A DNA stretch of 64,000 bases from Lindgomyces ingoldianus (Eukaryota; Ascomycota; Dothideomycetes; Pleosporales; Lindgomycetaceae): the NCBI RefSeq assembly GCF_010093535.1, contig NW_022985187.1:292051-356050 (forward strand), written 5' to 3'. The notes beneath the pieces are model-generated. The model saw nothing but the letters and a program-made list of their open reading frames with translations, had not been told where the DNA came from and searched no databases. This document shows, in pieces, positions 44,401 through 55,592 of the stretch (the stretch's first letter is position 1; every line of letters starts with the position of its first letter). A program made the position numbers and the translations under genes.

Positions 44401-45613
44401 GGTTGTTGTTGCCAGATATCCCAGAGTGGAAGGCACGAGCGAGGTTCATTCACGATATCGCCGAGGAGCATCTTCATCGTCTGCCAGTCTGCTCCATCCC
44501 AGTGTCATTCCCCAAACGTCGATATGGCGGTTATGGCGGCGATGTCGGCACTGTGTCCTTTCTCCCAAAATTCCAAACACGGAGCGGAGCGCCAAGCTTC
44601 TCCGGGAGCACCGGGCTGGTCCGCCCGCCCCCCCCGGTCTTGGTTAATGTGAGCAACCTAACGCCGCCATATCTTTAGCAACGCTAATTCAACGACACGA
44701 GACCAGTACTCTGCAACAGTGCTCCGCAACGGTGCGGAATGGGCGCGCAGTGTGGCAAGCTTAGAGATCTATCTCGTGAGAAAGCCCCTTTCCCCTTTGC
44801 AAACGATGAGACATACGAGCTGTTCTTCTTATACTTTTATCCGTGTCCTGCACGTTTGCTTGCTTTGCATGTTTCAGTGGCTTCGGCATGCCGATCTGAG
44901 CTCTTCATGCGTTCCGACTCGGTGGCCCCGGGCTGTTCTCAGTATATCAACAAGTCTCAGCTCAAACGACGTTTCCGTCAGCCTCGCGCAAGCCCGGCCT
45001 TCAGAATGAGCTCATCAGTCAGCATTGGGCAATGCGCAACCATGCACCAGGGACGGACAGACATCAGTTCTATATGTACATTGGCCGTTGCGCAGGGACG
45101 GTGCTATTTTTGCTTGTCCTAGGATCTACATAGCGGCCGGTTCCCTACATATACTGGCTCCACCTACCCTCGTTCCCGCCGCCGTTTTTGCCCTTTTTCT
45201 TCTGGAACACTTCCCCGGTTTCTAGAATCAGCAACTCACAGGAGCAGCCATCCATTGGTATACTTAGCCATGCATAGCGTCAGAAGCGAGGCTAATATCG
45301 GCAGACACCCCAGCTTTCCCCGAGCGCTCCTGCAGCCTAGGCTGAATCGGGTCTTTGATAGCTGGATTCTCAAACCCCTCCTGTCCATCTCCCAGGCGCA
45401 CTTTAACATTGTCACAGCATCAGCCTACCACCTTCCGGACGAGCACAGGACCCTCTGAAACAAAATGGTGGGAATAGCGTATGAAATAGGAAATATTTGC
45501 CTAGCTGTTCTTCGCAATTTCTTCCCGATTATGTCCTTCTGAGCTCTACCATCATACACAATCTCTGAAACAGGACGGCTATACGCCATTCCGCTGGGCC
45601 CACGTGGGGAAGA
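44401..45613. other. Divergent intergenic region between the ZIP and transcription-factor genes
   Basis: 1.2 kb between the ATGs of two divergent genes. No coding region is supported. I looked for a zinc-responsive element of the Zap1 type (ACCTTNAAGGT) near the ZIP gene and saw no clear match. Confidence 0.45.
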
Positions 45614-47905
45614 ATGATGGAGAGCCAGAGGGATGTTACCGGGAAGGGAAAACAGAGGAGTGCTCCCCAAGCTGTACCCGTTCATCAAGACTTTCTTTTT
45701 GTCGACGCCTCCAAAACAGCAAAGAGCTCTCGCCAAGGTCGCCGAAATGCTCGCTCTTTTGTAATGCAAAAGGCTAGGAGAGAGCGCCCATGGTCCACAA
45801 GCAAACATGCCGCGAAACATAGGAAGAGTCCTGAGACTGCGAGCCCTGCGACTGTGGGTACACCAGAGCTCGTCCATACTCCGAACTCGTCAACGCCCAG
45901 CCCACCTCGAATCCAATATGGAGTCGAATATCCCCCGCTTACCGGCCTAAGTACCTTTTCTATAGTCAAGCAACAAGTCTGCTCAGACTGCCAAATCTTG
46001 CTATGTCGGCCCGGTCAAACTCTCTGTCCCAGATGCTTGTTGCTTCAGCCTCCCGTACCCCCAGAAGATTTGGACAACAATCTCTTTGATCCATTCGGAA
46101 GCTTCCCGATAGAGATGGACGAGAGTGTATCGGAGCTTTTAGATCACTGTGAGTAAATAGACCCTGCACACCCCCCCACCCCAAAAAATACCTAGAAACC
46201 CAGAGCGAATCCTGTTAGTTGGTTGCCGGATCCTTGGCACGGAAAGTCCTTGCGGTCTTCTCGATGGGTAGGATACGAGCGAACCACTTTACGTGAAAAC
46301 AGGGACTGTCCCGAAGCGAATAGCATCGTCCTGTCGTGTCGCGTAAACCTTCTTTCGGCTCTGCGTCGGCTCTTCAGGCAGACACTGACTTCGGTTCCTA
46401 GTCGTATCCAAAATGGCACCCGGCACGATCGCAGTTGATATTCGTCACAAGTCTGATTTGATGAGATCGGATTGGTTCGGTACAGCTATGAGCAACCCAG
46501 GATTTATGCATAGCTTGCTGTGCACCGCAGCCCTGCACTCGTACATTGTTGGTAGAGGGTCAATCGAAACCATTCTCTACCATAAGGCGCAAGCGATAGC
46601 TGCAATTAATTCGGCAATATCGAATCCGGATCCAGAGCTGGGGATATCTGATGCTAATATTGGCGCTGTGTTCAACTTGTTGTGCGTAGAGGAGAGTCTT
46701 CTTTTACCCTTCTTCCAGCAGGAGGGCGCGGATGAAGATCAACCGAATCAGCGTGAGATTCATCTAAATGGACTGCGCAGGATGGTACAACTGCGGGGTG
46801 GACTGAAGGCAATTAACTCAAACCGCATACTACAAGCTTTTATACTTTGGTGTGTGACCAGATCTCTTCACGGGACCGCCTAATCGGGTCGGCATTTGCT
46901 TACTGAGCATCAGGCATTCAACGGCGCACGCCATAGCTTCATTCGAGGCCCCATATCTCTCTACAGCCGACTATATAAGCACAGCTTATTTCCCTCACCA
47001 TCCTCCAGGATATCGACCGAACATTTCAAACCACCTTCTCGACTATTGCCGAAAAGCCCAAGTGAGGGAGTCCTTAACCGAGTTGGTCGAATCAGCACTC
47101 GTCTTGATCGCAGATCTCAACGTCTGGTTCGGCGATCCAGACAGCCCACTCGACCCTCTCGACATCCAGAACTTTTCATGCGGTCTAGAGTGTTTGCTCC
47201 TCAAATGGCTACACGACAACGAAAACCAATTATGCCCTCTAGAAGATGGCCTCTGCGTCGCTTTGCTTATATTTACTGTTCGAACTACTGAAGCACTTCA
47301 ACGTCGATCTGACATTCACCTGCTTCACATCGTCGCAAGTAAACGACTTGAGAAAGCGTTGAGTGCTACAAGCCGTTATGAGTGGACCCCGTGTCCAGAT
47401 CTCCTCCTATGGATCCTTGCTATTGGCGCTATTTCCGCGGAAGGATCTCCAGAATGCTCGTGGTTCGTCTATCAGGTCTCTTTGGCCTGCGAAGAGTTCG
47501 GAATATTCTCGGCAGAAACCCTGCTCGGTCGATTACACCTCTGTGGCTGGGTCAGCTTCAAGCTCGGTGAAGCCGTTCATAGTCTGTGGGATAGAATTGT
47601 TAATCTCAGGTTAGAGGACCGCAAATTCATCCCAATCAAATCTTTTACTTATCCTTGATGTTCACCGCACTAGGCTCGAGCCCTTTCCCGATACCTCGAA
47701 CATTGGACCGCTACAATACCAAGTGTCGGAGCCAAACTTTTCCGATTGGCAAAGCATCGACTGGATGGACTTGAGCAATCAAGGCCACATTCCCGGAGAA
47801 TCGGCTCTAGGGGGGGAAGATGGTTTATATGATCTTGGGGTGAGCTACGTACGTTCGTACTCCCTTCGATCTCGGTCTGATCGCGCCAGGTGCGTGCGTG
47901 ATTAG
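45614..47905 (+). CDS. Fungal transcription-factor-domain protein without a Zn2Cys6 cluster
   Basis: Four exons, 45614-46148, 46402-46849, 46914-47609 and 47674-47905, give about 636 residues. The start has the typical HQDFLFVDASK and RSFVMQKARRERPWSTSK of a Pezizomycotina family that carries the fungal-specific transcription-factor-like region but no N-terminal zinc cluster. A cysteine pair set, VCSDCQILLC and LCPRCLLLQ, lies at about residues 120-140. The regulator-like region then reads RSDWFGTAMSNPGFMHSLLC, TAALHSYIVG, LNGLRRMVQLRGGL and ILWHSTAHAIASFEAPYLS. Intron 1 is 253 nt, which I chose because it alone joins LLDH to FVSKMAPG as in relatives. A GTGAGC near 47838 could be another donor, so the last residues are uncertain. 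Target genes unknown. Confidence 0.72.
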
Positions 47906-48643
47906 ACGGATTAGGTTTATGCTTGCTGACGCGAGTTAATCACAGGTCTTACGCCGCAACCAACCATTCTACAGGCGGTGAAAATGCGACAAGCGCTCAA
48001 ATGGCAATCCATCATCTGACGTCATTTGCTACCTCTAAAAGAGCTGGTGTTTTCAGTATTATTTGTCGCTATATTGGGTGCTCAATAGCATGAGTACCTG
48101 GGTGTAGCCCCGATCTGGATTTCTGGGCAAATTTGACCTGTTCGATTCTTCAGTAGTCAACAATGGTGCGAGAAAACAACCTCCCCGGTGAACCTCCCCG
48201 ATGAACCCAGCCCCAGCGGCAAGACGAATTACTGCTCACTTCCGTTACACCTCTTCTGGCTCATTTCTAGCACCAAACTTCTGGGAAAGGTGACCTGGAG
48301 TCAGAATACGGTTGTTCATCCTCCCGATCAACACTGCTGACCTCGTCGATCACCCGACCAATGACAACCCGGGACAATTTCCGGCCTTCAATAGACTTCT
48401 TACTCAGCATCTACCATGTTCGGTCACTGCTGCAGGGTAGGCTGGGCCACAGAAAAGTCAATTGAGGGTCTTGAAAGACTTTGACTTTGCTCCCCAGCTC
48501 CAAGGGCGTCAGGTTGCAGTGGATGGCACCGAAAGCAGCATCACGAATTCATTCTCGTCATCACTTTGACACGAGGTTATCCGCTGAGAATTACCACGCT
48601 GCATCACATCGTATTTAGGTCGCTCTTTTTAGTGACTGAACCA
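47906..48643. other. Convergent intergenic region
   Basis: 738 bases in which the transcription-factor gene (+) and the ChaC gene (-) end tail to tail. No coding region is supported and no other structure stands out. Confidence 0.45.
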
Positions 48644-49941
48644 TCATTTCTCAACCTCCTCTTGCTCCTCTGTACTCCCAACCTTATGCAACCGCTCGCC
48701 TATCACCTCCCCCGCCTTCTCCCTTGTCTCCCCTGTCTCCTCTGTTCCTCCATCCCCACTGTCGGCCTTAGCATCTATCCCCTCCATCCCCTCGCTCAAG
48801 TACGCACTCTCAATATCCTTACACCTTCTCACCAAATCACTAACATGCCTATCTCCACTATCCACTCCTAGCTCCAGCAAACTCCTCTCCAGCAAATATA
48901 AATACTCCTTATTCTCTCCGCTTGGCCCTTTACTCTTCAGTATATGCCGCGCCAGCGTATCCGGGTCCTGGGGTCCTAGGAATTGCGGGTTGGAGGGGAG
49001 TCCGATGTATACGAGGCAGATTATTGGCGATGGTGTGGAAAGCGGTCGAGCGAAGATTTCGGTGTGCGCGGTTATTGAGCTAGTGGGTTTGTGATTGTAA
49101 GTGTGACCTTGGGTTGTGGGTGTTGGAGCTGGAATTGAAGGAGGAGAGCTGATGGAAACAATAAAGGGCGCAGGGTGGAATGGCGTAAACTGGATGCTGT
49201 AGCCGTTTATTTCCCGGATATCGAGGTATGAACGGACTTCAGCAACCTTGGAAGACGGAATGTGATATGCGGCGCCCCAGACCCTCTCGGTTGAGGCATG
49301 CTGAGCTTGGTTATTAGATTTGGATGAGATGATATGGGAGGAGAGGGGAGAAGAGGGGAGAAGAGGGCAGAAGAGGGGAGATTGGGATATGTTTGTACAT
49401 GGTCAGTCAACGTCTCCCAATGCGCCCTATCAATCAGCGTAACAACACGTCCGGGAGCTTCAGGGGTGCCGCGGTGGTCTTCGCTAAGCACCAGAGTCTA
49501 TTAGCTCCTCGGTTTCCGCAATGTCTGTCGCCTTCGCGCGCTGAATTTTTGTGGGGGGTTGGATCAACTCACCTAGCCTACAGACTTCTTAGCTCTCTAC
49601 ACTCCCTTATCCGGTGACCATTGTGAACTTCATACCTGCCAGAACCTCCGTACATAGCCCTCGATGTAGCCCGGAATCCTCTGATCTACATATAGTAGCA
49701 TTCTCGTCAGCGGGCTGATTCCACCAGCTGATGGGCTGGTTTTCTTTGTTTGGTAACTTGAGATTGAGGACGTACCATAGTGTGGCGGTGGTTTCCATAT
49801 TAGACTCCTATATGCAATCCATCGTATTAGCTTTTGTGCATGACTTCCCAGGGAGGCTAAGGGGAAGACCTGCCCATATCCAAATAGCCAGAAATCATCA
49901 TCTTTTCCAAACCCTTCAATTTGCTTTTCATGGTCTGCCAT
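48644..49941 (-). CDS. ChaC-type gamma-glutamylcyclotransferase (glutathione-degrading)
   Basis: Five exons, 49941-49874, 49807-49776, 49685-49636, 49497-49399 and 49300-48644, give 301 residues. Spliced, the N-terminus reads FWLFGYGSLIWKPPPHYDQR, the ChaC substrate loop (GYGSLIW). Then follow GYVRRFWQ, SEDHRGTPEAPGRVVTLI, ICLVYIGLPSNPQFLGPQDP and SGENKEYLYLLERSLLELG. The catalytic Glu is expected in the usual position near ARPLSTPSP/CLVYIG, but I did not fix it. Family members cleave glutathione into 5-oxoproline and Cys-Gly in the cytosol. Intron 1 (49873-49808) begins GCAGGT, a GC-AG intron. Intron 3's acceptor adds TLVL before SEDH, so that junction is less sure. The last exon is longer than usual, with a Glu/Gly-rich tail. 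Confidence 0.85.
49341..49380. repeat. Polypurine minisatellite inside the ChaC intron 4
   Basis: Four near-perfect copies of a 10-base unit, AAGAGGGGAG (one copy has GC for GG), stand in tandem. They lie in intron 4 (49398-49301), read as pyrimidines on the transcript, just upstream of the branch and acceptor. Polypurine-polypyrimidine repeats vary in length and can form triplex DNA. Confidence 0.9.
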
Positions 49942-50826
49942 TACTATATGAGAACAGACTGGGGCAAGCGGGAGCTAGGTTATTGTGAAGCTTAAAGGAA
50001 GTTTAGATGGAGGGGCAGTGGTGGGGCAGCGTCCATTCAAAGAGGCAATCGCCGATGCCGATGTCGCAAGGACGGCTGATGCTGATGTCATTTGACTAGA
50101 GATTGTTAGGAACGACCTCTACAGGGAGTATCAGAGTTGCAGATTGTCCCTTGTCTATTGGTCCACTCTAACATATCCTCATGCTTGATTAACCTACAGC
50201 TAAATTCTCTTTAATGGTTTGTAAACCGCCGTTGTAGTAAACAAAATCTCGACAATAGGCTGGTTTTACGGTAACTAGGAATCCTAATATTGTGTATCCC
50301 CCATACCTAAAGCCTACGTAGCCGTTTAACTGTACCTAAACTAAAGTTGTAAACATCCTGTCTCGTGGGGGTTGTTGGCTGTACGCCTCCCCGCACACCC
50401 TGCATTCCTTCGAAATGCGCACTCAACTTTAGAATATGTAAAATTGGCCTGTGGTAAAGCTAAGGAGCTGGCCCATTGGATAAGTGCTTTAGTACAAGCA
50501 CAAAATCGTTAATATCGGGTCAAGACGGATGGAGAAATTCAGGCTAGAGCTCGGCTTAGCTTGAATGAGGAAAAGGACTCGAGTGTCTCTCTAGCTCGAA
50601 TCGAGTTAGGCTGCAAAATCACCCTCTTTTTGGCTTCATAAATCTACTTATTATCGAACAGAGTAAGCCATCAAGTGCTACATTGATGAAATTCTAAAAC
50701 TTTACTGTAAAGAGTCTTTCATATCTCTGATATCTATTGAGGTACAGCTAGCAAAAAAGGAGGCAACGTTCGGTCTCGGGATATGAATACTCTTCTCCAC
50801 CAATGAATCAGTCCAGTCTGTCATTC
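49942..50826. other. AT-rich intergenic region
   Basis: About 885 bases without a supported gene. From about 50,150 to 50,760 it looks richer in A/T and in TA steps than its surroundings by eye, which would fit an old mutated repeat, but I recognise no element. It includes the promoter of the ChaC gene. Confidence 0.4.
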
Positions 50827-52289
50827 TTACATCCCAGGTAACTTATCCATCCCTATGAATCAGTTGTTAGATCTCGAACGATCCAGTAGCAGAATAGGGA
50901 CAGGTGGCAACTTACAGCCATCATACTCCTCCTTAACCTTCACCGACACTTTGCAGGCATTCCCTCCATCAGCAGCCTGTGCCTTCAAGCCCGCGCAGGA
51001 AGCGCCCATGCAGCCTTTAGCATCATCCATGGCCTTTTGGAGAGAATCGTTCTTCCATCCAAACACGTAATCGCCATGTTGGCCATAACCAGTGTTGTCG
51101 CCTGTGCTGAGGACGAAGGGTTGAGATCCTGAAACATGTTATCTCTGCAGCATGTATAGATCTAGATTGGAGAGTACATACCATCGGCAGGCCATTCAGC
51201 CTTGTTGTTGAATTTCGTGGTATCCCAAACAATCTGAGACTAAATGTTAACACGAGCGAAGAAGTTTTATGTGTCAGATCGCGTACCTCTAGCATGATTT
51301 GTGGAATATGAATAGGGTGAGTCGAGGGGCAGGCTCCACCAACACTGCTGCCGGTGAATAGCGCGGGTCCGTTAGATGGATAGGCAACGTGAGACTTGTG
51401 GTCAGGAGAGTCTAGGTTCTTGCCATCCCAGCATCTGTACTTGCCGTTAATGCCTTCACGCCAGCCAGGCAAGGTTGCAAATGACTTACGTCGGATATAG
51501 GATGTTAGACCGGATACCACCAGGGCATGGCCCTGTGGGGAAAGCCTCTGTATCCAGCCTACACTCTCGTTAGTATGAGCAATGGGGACGGAACTAAGAC
51601 ACGTACTTTGCATCTTGGCAAGGGGCCGCATTGTCGCCTCCAAAGTTGGGGCCGCTGTAGCAACGGAAGCATGACTGCGACTTCTTTCCACTACCGATCT
51701 TTGTACGCTGCATAGCGTCGCCAACAAGCATGCGGAATCCCTAAAGGTAAGTCAGCGTCGAGAAGCTATTCCATTTATAGAACGAAGTGAAACTTACAGG
51801 TTTGAAAGCCGTGACCTTGCCTTTGCCGGAGGAAACGTAGTAGACAACAAAACCGCCCTGGGTTTTCGCAGTGTACTTGTCATTGAAGAGCTCTCTGGGA
51901 GGGTCCGTTAGCGGGATCTGTCATACTTATGTAACAATCGCAGAGAGGTACCTATTGGGGACCTGAGGCACGCGCTTGTATGTACCATTGCGGGCCTTGA
52001 AGTACAGGTTGGCAGTCCAGTAGTTCGAGAAGTCGTCGGCGTAACTGCAGGTGGTGCAAGTTGCAATGTTGCTGATATCTGTGTCGGGCATTGAGACATT
52101 AAAGGCGTTTCCTCCTACAACTTGATGCATGTGTGGTGACGGCGCAAGGCCGGGGTTGACAAGGGGATCGATGCGGTCAATGACGACCTGTGAGCATCCA
52201 AAGCGTAACATAGTTGACCCTCCACCACCACCAGCTTGAGGAAGGGCCTCAGAGAGGGCCGCAAAGGCAACGAGGATGGACAAAATCAT
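50827..52289 (-). CDS. Secreted DUF1996-domain protein
   Basis: Eight exons give 358 residues: 52289-51952, 51894-51798, 51740-51607, 51558-51490, 51434-51287, 51233-51182, 51128-50916 and 50852-50827. The frame is kept through all seven introns (48-63 nt), and the joined protein matches the DUF1996 family. It has signal peptide MILSILVAFAALSEALPQA, SPHMHQVVGGNAFN near the start, GGFVVYYV, FKPGFRMLVGDAMQR, CPGGIRSNILYPTCWDGK, LDSPDHKSHVAYP and STGDNTGYGQHGDYVFGWKN. The chain ends YDGWMDKLPGM. DUF1996 proteins are secreted by many fungi, sometimes fused to WSC modules, and their function is unknown. Cysteines are numerous (about 14), so disulfides are likely. This copy has no WSC tail. Confidence 0.88.
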
Positions 52290-53219
52290 CTTGGGCGAGA
52301 GATATGTCTATAGCTTGGCAGAATGACACAGTATTGGGACAACGAGTGAAGTCAGGCTGTGTGCATCGCTTTAAGATGGATAGCGTAAGGTGGTACAGAT
52401 CCATACTTGGTGTTTTCTTACAACTACCGAGTTCAGGAAATTGTACAGTGGCAAGGAGGATTTATTACCCAATATGGCGCGGCCAATCCTAGACTGCGAA
52501 ATATTGCGGAGTCTATTCATGACCACCCAAGCAATTTTGCCGTACGCGCTGGATGGATCGGTTGACGGGTTGAAGGAGGGTGACGGAGCTGTGCACATTG
52601 CAAGCTGTCAAACGTTCCCTGTCGATCCAAGAGGTCCTTGCCCCCCCCGGCGATGACCAAGCCTTCAAGCCGAGAACATGCCGGCATTACGTGAGGGAGA
52701 TGCCTGTTGGTGTTCCTTAACTCTTTGCACGAGAATCGCCACTTGCATCTTCGGTGTTGCGATACCTTCCCAGTCCGAGCTAAGGACTTCTTCGCGTTTT
52801 GGAAGATGAGCAAGGAACGCGACAAGAACACAACTAGACGAGGGAACAACGAGAGGAGTAGACGGCAGAGGAATTGCTGTCCGTGAGGTCCGGGCGAAGG
52901 GAGAAGCACGATACTGTCTTAAATATTATGAGAGCAGGGGGTAAGTGTTGGTCCTCGGTACCCAGAGGTGGCAGGATAGGTCAATTAAGCTGTCTGCAGT
53001 AATGCTGATTAAGGATCAAAGTGGTCAACCAAAACAGGAACCATTGTGTGTGCACCGCGAACACATCAAAGGGGATGAAAATAGAGATATTCCTCTATAC
53101 TGAAAACTCGTCGGGGGTCGCGTCCATTCACACACCAGAACAGTCAGCTAAGGGAATATCTCGATTGTCTTGTAGTATTTATACACTATATACGCAGAGC
53201 TATTCTTTGAAGGCCCGAT
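52290..53219. other. Intergenic region
   Basis: 930 bases that hold the promoter of the DUF1996 gene and the 3' end of COQ6. No coding region is supported. Confidence 0.45.
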
Positions 53220-54759
53220 CTAGACGCCACCCGCCGCCCGATTCATAAAGAAGCCCTTCAGAGGCCCCACTGCATCCACAGCCTTGAGCCCCCAAGTCCT
53301 CAAACCCACCACCGGCCCCGATTCCACACTATACAGCCTATGCAGTTTATCGCAAATGCCCAACATGGCATTATTCTCTGCATACCGCTCGCTATTATAA
53401 CTCTCCAGTGCTAGTACCGATCCGATATCCTGCCCCGTCTGCACGGCACGTGAAATGGTACGCACGAGTGCCGCCGCATCGCCCTGACCTTGATTCAAGC
53501 CCTGGCCTGCAAGCGGGTGGATGGTATGGGCAGCGTCACCGACAAGTGCGACGCGCTCGCCGGTGTAGGTGTCCGCATGACGCAGTTTGAGGGGAAACGA
53601 AGCTACGGTTCCGGATTGCACGGCTGTGACCTTTTGCGGGATGGTGTGGGTGTCGAGCGACGTGTGTTGCTCCCGCCAAGCGACTTCTTCTTCCTGCCCT
53701 GACGACATCGTGTGCAAGAATTCAAGATCCGTGGCCGAGAGTCGGAATCCCGCGTTTACCATGGCCACAAAGTCGCTCTCTGGCAATGCTTTCAGCTTCG
53801 CCGCACGCTCAGGCGTCGTGCTCCATACCAAGCTCGCCACGTTCCCGGGCAGAGGTAACATGGCGATTGGCCCGGTAGGCAGAAAACGCTGGTATGCGAT
53901 TTTGTGATCTGGCCCACCCCACCCAGGACCAGCTAGCTTGAGTGTGGCGACGAGTCCGTGGCGGCTGTAGTCGAAGCCACGCGACGGTATGCCGGCGAAG
54001 GTACGGACGGGACTATTGGCGCCGTCTGCGCCGACTAATAACCTCGCCGCAAGCTGCTTGCCGGACGAGAGCGTGAGAACAGGCCAGGAGGAGAGATCGA
54101 CGTCCGGGGCTTCGGTGCCGAGGGCAATGGAAGAAACATTCTGCGAAGAGAATATGTGGACGCCGCCTAGTTCCTCGAGACGGGAGAGGAGAGTTGAGGT
54201 AATATTTATGTTTTCGATCATATACGCTATTGTAGTAGGTTGGGTTGGGCTTCGCGGGGAAAGGATAGGGCGCGCCGAGTCCCAGTCGAACGATATTCGG
54301 GCACCGGAGATACCATCCCATACTTGCATTTCCTGATACGGTTGAATCCGAGCCTGGGCGGCATGGGACCAGGCTCCAATCTCTGCGAAGAGGGTCATTA
54401 GAAAAGAAACAGGAAGGTAGTTGGCAAGGGGAGGAGAGTGTACCTTGGAGGTTCTTCACAGAGGCCGGCGTGAGGGAGCTGCATCTGTTTGAGAAGCTCT
54501 CTAAACTGGCGTCCTTCCGCAGGCGATTCTTCTGTAAATCCTGGCCATCGACGAGAGCCACCTTTAGGTTTGAGGTAATTTTTGAATTCCGCAGTCCAGT
54601 AAGCAGACTCAATCCGGCGGGGCCACCACCAACGCAAACTACATCATAGATGTCTGGTGTGGAGCTTGAAGCCAGCCGCCGTTGGAATTGAACTCTCAAT
54701 CTAACGATAGGCAATGGAGGAAAAGCAGCCAATGCATTCAATTGGAGTCGAGGCGGCAT
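53220..54759 (-). CDS. COQ6: COQ6, ubiquinone biosynthesis FAD-dependent monooxygenase
   Basis: Two exons, 54759-54444 and 54382-53220, give 492 residues. A basic N-terminus (MPPRLQLNALAAFPPLPIVR, then FQRRLASSS) looks like a mitochondrial presequence. FAD binding starts at YDVVCVGGGPAGLSLLTGLR and ends at the second motif VALVGDAAHTIHPLAGQGLN. SNRCSSLTPASVKNL, LLVGADGANSPVR and WSTTPERAAKLKALPE are typical of COQ6. The enzyme hydroxylates the C5 position of the benzoquinone precursor of coenzyme Q at the inner membrane, with ferredoxin as electron donor. The C-terminus (RTWGLKAVDAVGPLKGFFM) matches the family. I preferred the ATG at 54759 over one at 54801 because the extra 14 residues add no targeting feature. 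Confidence 0.93.
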
Positions 54760-55592
54760 TTCAAGCCTCGAGTGGTGGGATTCATGGGTCAGGGAAAACA
54801 ATTGGCCTCACTGGCAGTGGTAGATGAGCGGTGGTGTGGTGTCATGGAACCTCAAGTGCTAGAAAGCCCCGAGTTTGTGATGTTTGCATTCGGCCGAATA
54901 GGCAGGGGAGCCTTGGAGAATCTCGTGTCATGTGTCACGGGCCATCCAAAATCGATCATCATGGCTCGCCTGCGGCTTAACCACACGGCCATTATCTTTC
55001 TGTCCCTAGCAGCAATAATTGACGGGTGTCCACAGTTATTATCCACCACATTTCGATGATGATGGTGTTATTTCTCCTCGACATTCGGCTTCGTGGAACC
55101 CCTTAAAGACAGCTTAAGCTTCAACAAGTACAATCCTCATCAACGAATTGTCCTGAGCGAACCTCACGGTGATGCGCTAACCCCTCTCTCTCCCAGTTGA
55201 GCTCTCTGTTGAGCTCCAATATCCGGGCTTACCACGTTACAAGACCAATACTTGGCACTAGCAGAGTCTGGTAGACTGCCGATTTAGCGCTGCAATTGAC
55301 TGCTCAGATGTAGTTGAAGACAATGCGATGACGACCATTCGCACGGGAAGGGATTCTGGAAGACGATTCAACCACAGTCGAGCTTCCAGGGGCCACTTGG
55401 CAGATTTCAGTCTCGGGCATGTTCGTTGAGCTTGTCCAAACTTCTCCCTTTCATACGATCTGTCCTCTTGCTTCTCGAGCTTCCTGAAACCTCACTCGTC
55501 ATCTAAACACACTCGCTCCTCTACCTTGTAACTTTCCTCCTTTTCTTGGAAGATCATCTGCTATCCTTTTTTTTTCTTCCTCTCCGCATTTC
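54760..55592. promoter_or_regulatory. Divergent promoter region of COQ6 and the disordered-protein gene
   Basis: 833 bases between two head-to-head ATGs. A pyrimidine-rich leader with a poly-T run (about 55,560-55,575) precedes the + strand ATG. No specific binding sites were recognised, and open frames lack motifs. Confidence 0.4.
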
